From NCBI GenBank assembly GCA_028023455.1, contig JAQFVV010013062.1, positions 1 through 64,000 of the forward strand: a DNA stretch of 64,000 nt. The letters are read 5' to 3'. Position 1 is the first letter of the stretch, and each line of letters begins with the position of its first letter. Of the stretch, positions 58,925-64,000 are shown piece by piece. A model generated the notes under the pieces. It did no database searches. It saw only the letters and a program-made list of their open reading frames with translations, and was not told the DNA's origin. A program made the translations under genes and the position numbers. The DNA is from Epiperipatus broadwayi. Its lineage: Eukaryota > Onychophora > Udeonychophora > Euonychophora > Peripatidae.

Positions 58925-60398
58925 ACTGATCATCATCATCATCAACCATTATCAATTCACTGCAGGATGAAGGTCTTTCCAAGTTCAATCCATCTCCTCC
59001 GATCTTTAGCGTCTCTTCTCCACATCACCCCTGCACACTTTCTTATTTTATCCATCTATCTCGCATGTGGTCTCTTTCTGGGTCTTTGATAATCTCTTGG
59101 AATCCAGTTTAAGACTTCAGTTATCCATCTATTATCATCTCTTCTAAAAATATGTCCAGCCCAACTCCACTTGTCTTTTAATTTTTTCAATGAGGTCAGT
59201 AACACCTGTTTGTTCCATTATCCATATATTGCATTTTTGATCTCTTCTTGTTACTCCCAATATGGATCTCTCCATACTTCTTTGAGTGGTCTGAAGTCTC
59301 CATACTGCTCTTATATTAAGTGTCCAAATCTCAGATCCATAAGTAAGAAGTGGTAAAACACATTTATTAAAAAACTTTTCTTTTCAAACACATAGGCATA
59401 TTTCCTTTTAGTATCAAGTTATTTCTACCAAAAGCACTCCAACTAAGTTTAATTTTATGATTAATTTTATCCATTATGTTTCCATATGTATTAATAATCT
59501 GACCAAGATATTTGTAACTGTTAACTTCTTCTAACTCATCATAATCAATCTTAATTTTCATACTTTGAGAAAATCCATTAAACGTTAGTTTAGTCTTTTT
59601 AACATTTGTCTTTAGTCCTACTTTCCTACTTTCATCTGATAACTCCTGCAACATTTCCTGCACCTCTAAAGCATTATTTGCAAAAACAACTACATCATCT
59701 GCAAAATCTAAATGACTTAAATAATCTCCATTTACTTTCACTCCTTTAGCTTCCCATTTTAATCCACAAAATACTTCTTGCAGCACTGCTGTAAAATTTT
59801 TTGGAGATATAGAGTCACCCTGTCTTACACCCTTTTCAATGTTGACTTTCCCAGTAGCATTATGTAATCTAATTGGTGCTGCTGCATTTTTATATTCTTT
59901 AAAATATAACACTATCCTCGATCTATACCTTGATGATCCAATGCTTTAATCACTGAAGAAATGTATATAGAATCAAAGGCCTTTTCATAATCTACAAATC
60001 CAAAGCATAATGGCAACTCATATTCATTTGTTCTTTCTGTAACTTCTCTCAATACCTGGATATGATCTACTGTACTAAAACCACTTTTAAATCCAGCTTG
60101 TTCTCTTGGTTGGTGAAAATCCAATATTCTCTGTAGATGAGTTGTAATTATCTTGGTAAAAATTTTGTTTAAAACTGATGAAAGGCTGATGGGTCTATAA
60201 TTTCTAATATCTTCTTTATCACTTTTTTTAATACTGCATTCTTCCAATCATCTAGTGCATCTTTATCATTTAGACATTTGGTATATAACTTTGCTAAAAA
60301 AAATTCTTTTTCTTCATCTGCTTCTTTTAATATATAAATTATAATTCCATCATTACCTGGAGCCTTTCCTTGCATGTCTCACTTCTTCATTTAAAATG
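58925..60398 (-). pseudogene. RTE-clade LINE fragment, best preserved copy
   Basis: Right to left: EEVRH-type start near 60390, GKAPGNDGIIIYILKEADEE (60370-60310), NYRPISLSSVLNKIFTKII (60203-60147), QAGFKSGFSTVDHI (60097-60060), catalytic FVDYEKAFDSI (60003-59971), a frame break near 59912-59935, GVRQGDSISPK (59830-59800), FADDVVVFANNA (59711-59676; both aspartates present), KTNVKKTKLTFNGF, EVNSYKYLGQIIN (59530-59495), then the TWTL-type and terminal regions to about 58980. It ends in ATC/GAT trinucleotides at 58927-58940. It is truncated before the endonuclease and broken by at least two frameshifts, so it is not autonomous, but it serves as the reference for the other three copies. Confidence 0.9.
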
Positions 60399-61895
60399 TA
60401 TTATATTTGTAATACATATATAACTATGTAATACTTTGCCATTGTATCCTTAGATGTTAATCCTCCCTAAATGTCATGATTTTCTCAAATAATGAGTGAC
60501 AATATAACTTTTATAATGGCACTTCTGAAATCAAAATCTTCTTTATTACATGGTAGTAAGCATATTATAAAATAGATATGATGATCATAGTCCCGCACTC
60601 AATCTGATAGAAGTTATTTTGACTTAATTTGGAATACCAACATTTTAAGTCTTATTACTGAGTAAAAAAAATTGAAGATCAATAGTTTTCTTATACAAAA
60701 CATTTTTAAAAAATATGAATTTTTATACATTTTAACATTTGTAAAATTTATTTATCATAAGATCCTCTTTTTTTCTTTTTTTTTTTAAAAAAAAAAAATC
60801 AAACTATGGGTGTACATTTATTTTGGATTGGAATTATTCACTATAGTTATCCTTGTCTGGATAAGTCATAATGTAAATAGTAGTACAATGCTTGTGAGAA
60901 AAACATTGACTGCCAATGTTGATGATGATTATTAAATCTCGTAATTCTCTATGGTAGAAGATAGAAACTTATTTGGAGAAGGCATCATTTCCTTCATGAT
61001 AATCAAGCTCAGTTAAGCATGAATTCTAGGAAAGTTATGATATTCACACAAGATGATGATAACACCTGACAAATGACATTATTTTGTTCAAAGATCAAAT
61101 TTCACAAAATGGCAGTACTTGTTCACAATTTATTTGTTAAGCAGAAGTGTTTCAAAAGATATTTTTTTGTTTCAAGACAGTTTTTGAGCATTTGAAAAAT
61201 AATTTTATTTAATAAACACAAAATATATTTATTTTTACAATTATATAACATTTTTAGAAGGATTTAAACTTATGTCTTGAGGAGGAAGGTTACATTATTT
61301 TAGCCAATAGAAAAGATAAACGTTTTTTATTTTCTTAAATAAATTTATAACTTTGATTATTTTTGTTTCTTTTAGTTATGTTTAAAATTAATTTTGATAT
61401 TTATTTTATTAAAAAATAATTTTATTTTGATCAAAAACTTTATTTAAATTGAAAGCTACATATATATATGAATAATTAAATATTTCAAAGTTAGCCTTAA
61501 TATATTTGTTATTGTGACCAAAGAAGGATTAATATTAAAAAGTATATATGTAGTGTATACTACAATCATATATATATATAAGTTTGTATACAATAATATT
61601 TAAATGTAAAAAATATGTTGTACTAATAAAATAATAATAATAATAAGAGTCTAATTTTTAAGAATTATTGTTTCCATTATTTTGAATTATTAATATAGGA
61701 TTATCTGTTCAACAAATACATTCATAAATAAGTTAATAAAGCCTGAATAGAATAATAATTTTTTTTATTGATTCAAGATTGTCAAAATGTGCATTCACTG
61801 TTTTCTAATGATACTTTTCATTAGTTTAGGTAGATTATTTATTAAAAAAATATAATATTGAAAAATTTTATCTTTCAGACTGATTCAATTTTTGG
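60399..61895. other. AT-rich stretch without recognised genes
   Basis: A T-run/A-run palindrome lies at about 60768-60797, and a tRNA-like fragment on the minus strand at 61263-61312 (TTGGCTAAAATAATGTAACC, then ATAAGTTTAAATCC). No coding sequence recognised. Confidence 0.5.
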
Positions 61896-62148
61896 TTCCT
61901 GAGAAGTATATACTCTTATTCTTCTCCTTTACTTTCTTTGCATTTCTTCATATATTCATATATATTGCTTTTAATAACTTCTCTCATATACACTTTAATG
62001 CAAAATTTTTTTTAATAAAACTTTTTATTTTCCTGACAATTTCAACTATCCAGTAGTCATCATCAGGAAAATAAAGAAGTTTTATTAAAAAAATTTTTGC
62101 ATGAAAGTGTATATAAGAGAAGTTATTACAAGCATTTCCTGAGAAGTA
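61896..62148. mobile_element. Fold-back element with 13-bp target duplication (family C)
   Basis: TTCCTGAGAAGTA at 61896-61908 and 62136-62148 flank the insert. Inverted arms about 61966-62036 and 62063-62134 share AACTTCTCTCATATACACTT and TTTTATTTTCCTGA with few mismatches. The 26-base loop carries the hammerhead-like core. Size and long duplication resemble the 36.8 kb element, though the sequence is unrelated. Confidence 0.78.
62031..62070 (-). ncRNA. Hammerhead-like sequence in fold-back loop (family C)
   Basis: Minus strand: CTGATGA (62066-62060), a 5-bp hairpin GACTA/TAGTT around CTGGA, GAAA (62043-62040), TTGTC (62039-62035), then the inverted arm. Core, hairpin, GAAA and GTC occur in hammerhead order. 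However, the first core C also pairs in the outer stem, and one extra U sits before helix II, so this may be only a look-alike. Confidence 0.4.
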
Positions 62149-64000
62149 GAAGTTAATTCATATCACATATTATTTCTTAATTAATTAGTTTGTAAAATTA
62201 TGTTTGATGCTGACATACATTTTGTTAAAAATCAGTATATTTATAAAAAAAATGTATTTATCTAGATTTTTTCATAAAATATGAATTAATAATTTTAAGG
62301 AATTTTGAATTATTAATTTTAGGAAAAGTCTTATTACCATATTGTCACTGTAATACAATCACCTATTACTTCTTTAATGATGTTCATAAAAATAGCAATT
62401 CATAAAAACTATGTGTCAAAAGTTTTTAACACATTAACTTACTAATTATCAAGTTTACAATAAGTGAACAACATATGCAGTATTCACAATTAATGCTATT
62501 GAGAAAGGGTATGTTTATAAGTAAAAATGGAAATAAGCAAATGACATAAGAATAACATAAAAGATTATCATTAAAAATAAGTTTGTGTTAAATACATTAA
62601 TAAAAAATTAAAACATCCTATAAGAGAAATAAATTTTTGCAAAACAAGTAAAATGGGGAGAATTATAAAAAAAACCCACACAAGATATATTGTAATGGTT
62701 TCAGAAAGTATTTCCTTTAACTTTTATGTGCTTTATATGTTTAAAATTACATTTTACAATACATTAATTCCTCCTTCCTTATATTCATTTATTTCTTCGA
62801 TTTCAATAAGGCATATTTCTGTATGAGTGCCACTATGAATCATCTCTCATTCAGTAATTTGCATACTCAGCACAATGTTTGATCTCTATCTCAAAATTAT
62901 TATTGTATTATCTTTGTTGTAACTGTATTATTCAATTTTGGTTTGTTAATTATTTTTTGGTGTTTGAATGTGTATATTTTAAAATTAAATTGTATAGTAG
63001 ATATCTGTATATACTTACAGTTTCAAATATTTCATGCAAATGTTTGAAATAAAATTAATGGGAATTGTGAGACTACATTATTGGCACAGGTTAATATTTA
63101 TATTCAATTCTCAACACAGTAGAACTATTAAAAGCCTTATTTGTGAAAGTATATTTTAAAAAACCATAAATGAAAAAAGAAAATAAGAAGCACATTAAAG
63201 ATGTTGAAAGAAAATAAAAATAGAATGTTTAGTCTAGTTAAAGCTTAATTGTAAATAATATAAAATAGAGCAATATAAACTACTAATCTATGAAAATTTT
63301 ATATCTGTCAATCAAAAATTTTTATTTTATAAACCTCATGTTTCAAAGCAATTATCAAATAGTTGCCTCAAGACAATAAACATATTAAATGTAAAATGCA
63401 AAAATAAAGTCTCAAAAAAATATGATGCCTTTTGTCATATATATATTATATTTAATGTTTTCACAGCTAAATGATGTAAATAAAATAGTTTTGGGGTTAA
63501 ATCATGTGTTAGTTTTGATTAATTCCCAACCTTTTGATGAAATAGCATCCACCATTATCAAGGCTAACTTTTCAAGGAAAAATTGTTAGATCCCAAATAC
63601 CTAATGAGATTGAATATCAGGGAAGGAATGAGATTGAGCATGAAATAGTTGAGCATTCAGAATATATGGATTAACAAAATGTTTATTTTCTTTGTTTTAC
63701 CATTAATTGCTTTAAAGTTTATATTAGAAGAAAGAGATAAAATAAATGGTTTCCATAAACATGACTCCCTCATGGTTCTCAATTCATATTTTTCTAAATT
63801 AGCAAGTATTTTAGTATTATCAAAATCAGATTTGTGAGCAATTTCTTTCTTCTAATATATACTTGAAATCAATTAATGGTGAAATTGAAGAAAATAAACA
63901 TTTTGTTAATCCACATATTCTGAATGCTTAAGTATTTCACACTCAATCTCATTCTTTATCTTACACTCAATCTTGTTACTGTTTGAAATTTAACAGTTTT
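62149..64000. other. AT-rich stretch without recognised features
   Basis: An inverted trace near 63590-63660 and 63920-63970 (AATGAGATTGAGCATGAA with its complement-like GAATGAGATTGAGTGT reading on the other strand) hints at one more fold-back. No gene supported; the 62-codon frame at 63649-63837 lies inside this possible palindrome. Confidence 0.4.

Noticed and set aside
1-64000. CRISPR arrays or prokaryotic operons
   Set aside because: No short regularly spaced repeats with unique spacers, no ribosome-binding-site-led gene runs, and the eukaryotic retroelement content argues against it.

Overview
The window looks like intergenic DNA from a very AT-rich invertebrate animal (GC roughly a quarter by eye). 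The reasons are long non-coding tracts, AT microsatellites, RTE-clade LINE copies, Penelope-like (PLE) relics, a hAT relic, tRNA-derived SINEs and no prokaryotic gene organisation. I cannot name the phylum. No complete host gene is visible. The best coding-like sequence is a GC-richer, CpG-richer island at about 21.5-22.9 kb on the minus strand, which holds two exon-like open segments and a duplicated 47-bp block.

The main observation is ribozymes in repeats. A 466-bp satellite fills 1-2618 as two blocks in opposite orientation. Every ribozyme-bearing unit carries a hammerhead ribozyme motif: a CTGATGA core, a GAAA box, a short helix III ending in GTC, and a 5-bp helix I. Single copies or relics of the same family (family A) lie at 27.0, 28.4, 39.8, 41.1 and 48.9 kb. 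Some have MITE-like inverted ends and three keep the ribozyme. Unrelated repeat families carry other hammerhead-like sequences: family B at 2.7, 9.6, 36.8 and 46.5-47.6 kb, and family C at 61.9 kb. Several of these are fold-back structures flanked by 13-17-bp direct repeats.

Layout: 1-2.6 kb satellite; 2.7-3.0 kb fold-back; 5.5-7.9 kb decayed hAT transposon with 8-bp target duplication; 9.6 kb family B; 11.8 kb fold-back; 12.6-13.4 kb decayed RTE; 14.6-16.8 kb Penelope inverted dimer; 18.7-20.3 kb small repeats; 21.5-23.5 kb coding-like island; 25-28.6 kb SINE and family A relics; 29.0-30.6 kb RTE; 31-36 kb tRNA-like SINEs; 36.8-37.7 kb fold-back; 39.8-41.6 kb family A; 43.2 kb Penelope end; 46.5-47.6 kb nested family B; 48.5-50.5 kb palindrome, hAT MITE and direct repeats; 52-52.9 kb and 58.9-60.4 kb RTE copies on the minus strand; 61.9-62.1 kb fold-back. 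The rest is AT-rich sequence in which I recognise nothing.

Taken together, the window is a graveyard of retroelements and DNA transposons. The autonomous elements (RTE, Penelope, hAT) are all broken. The non-autonomous families, above all the ribozyme repeats, look younger and could have used machinery of these kinds. That link is inference.
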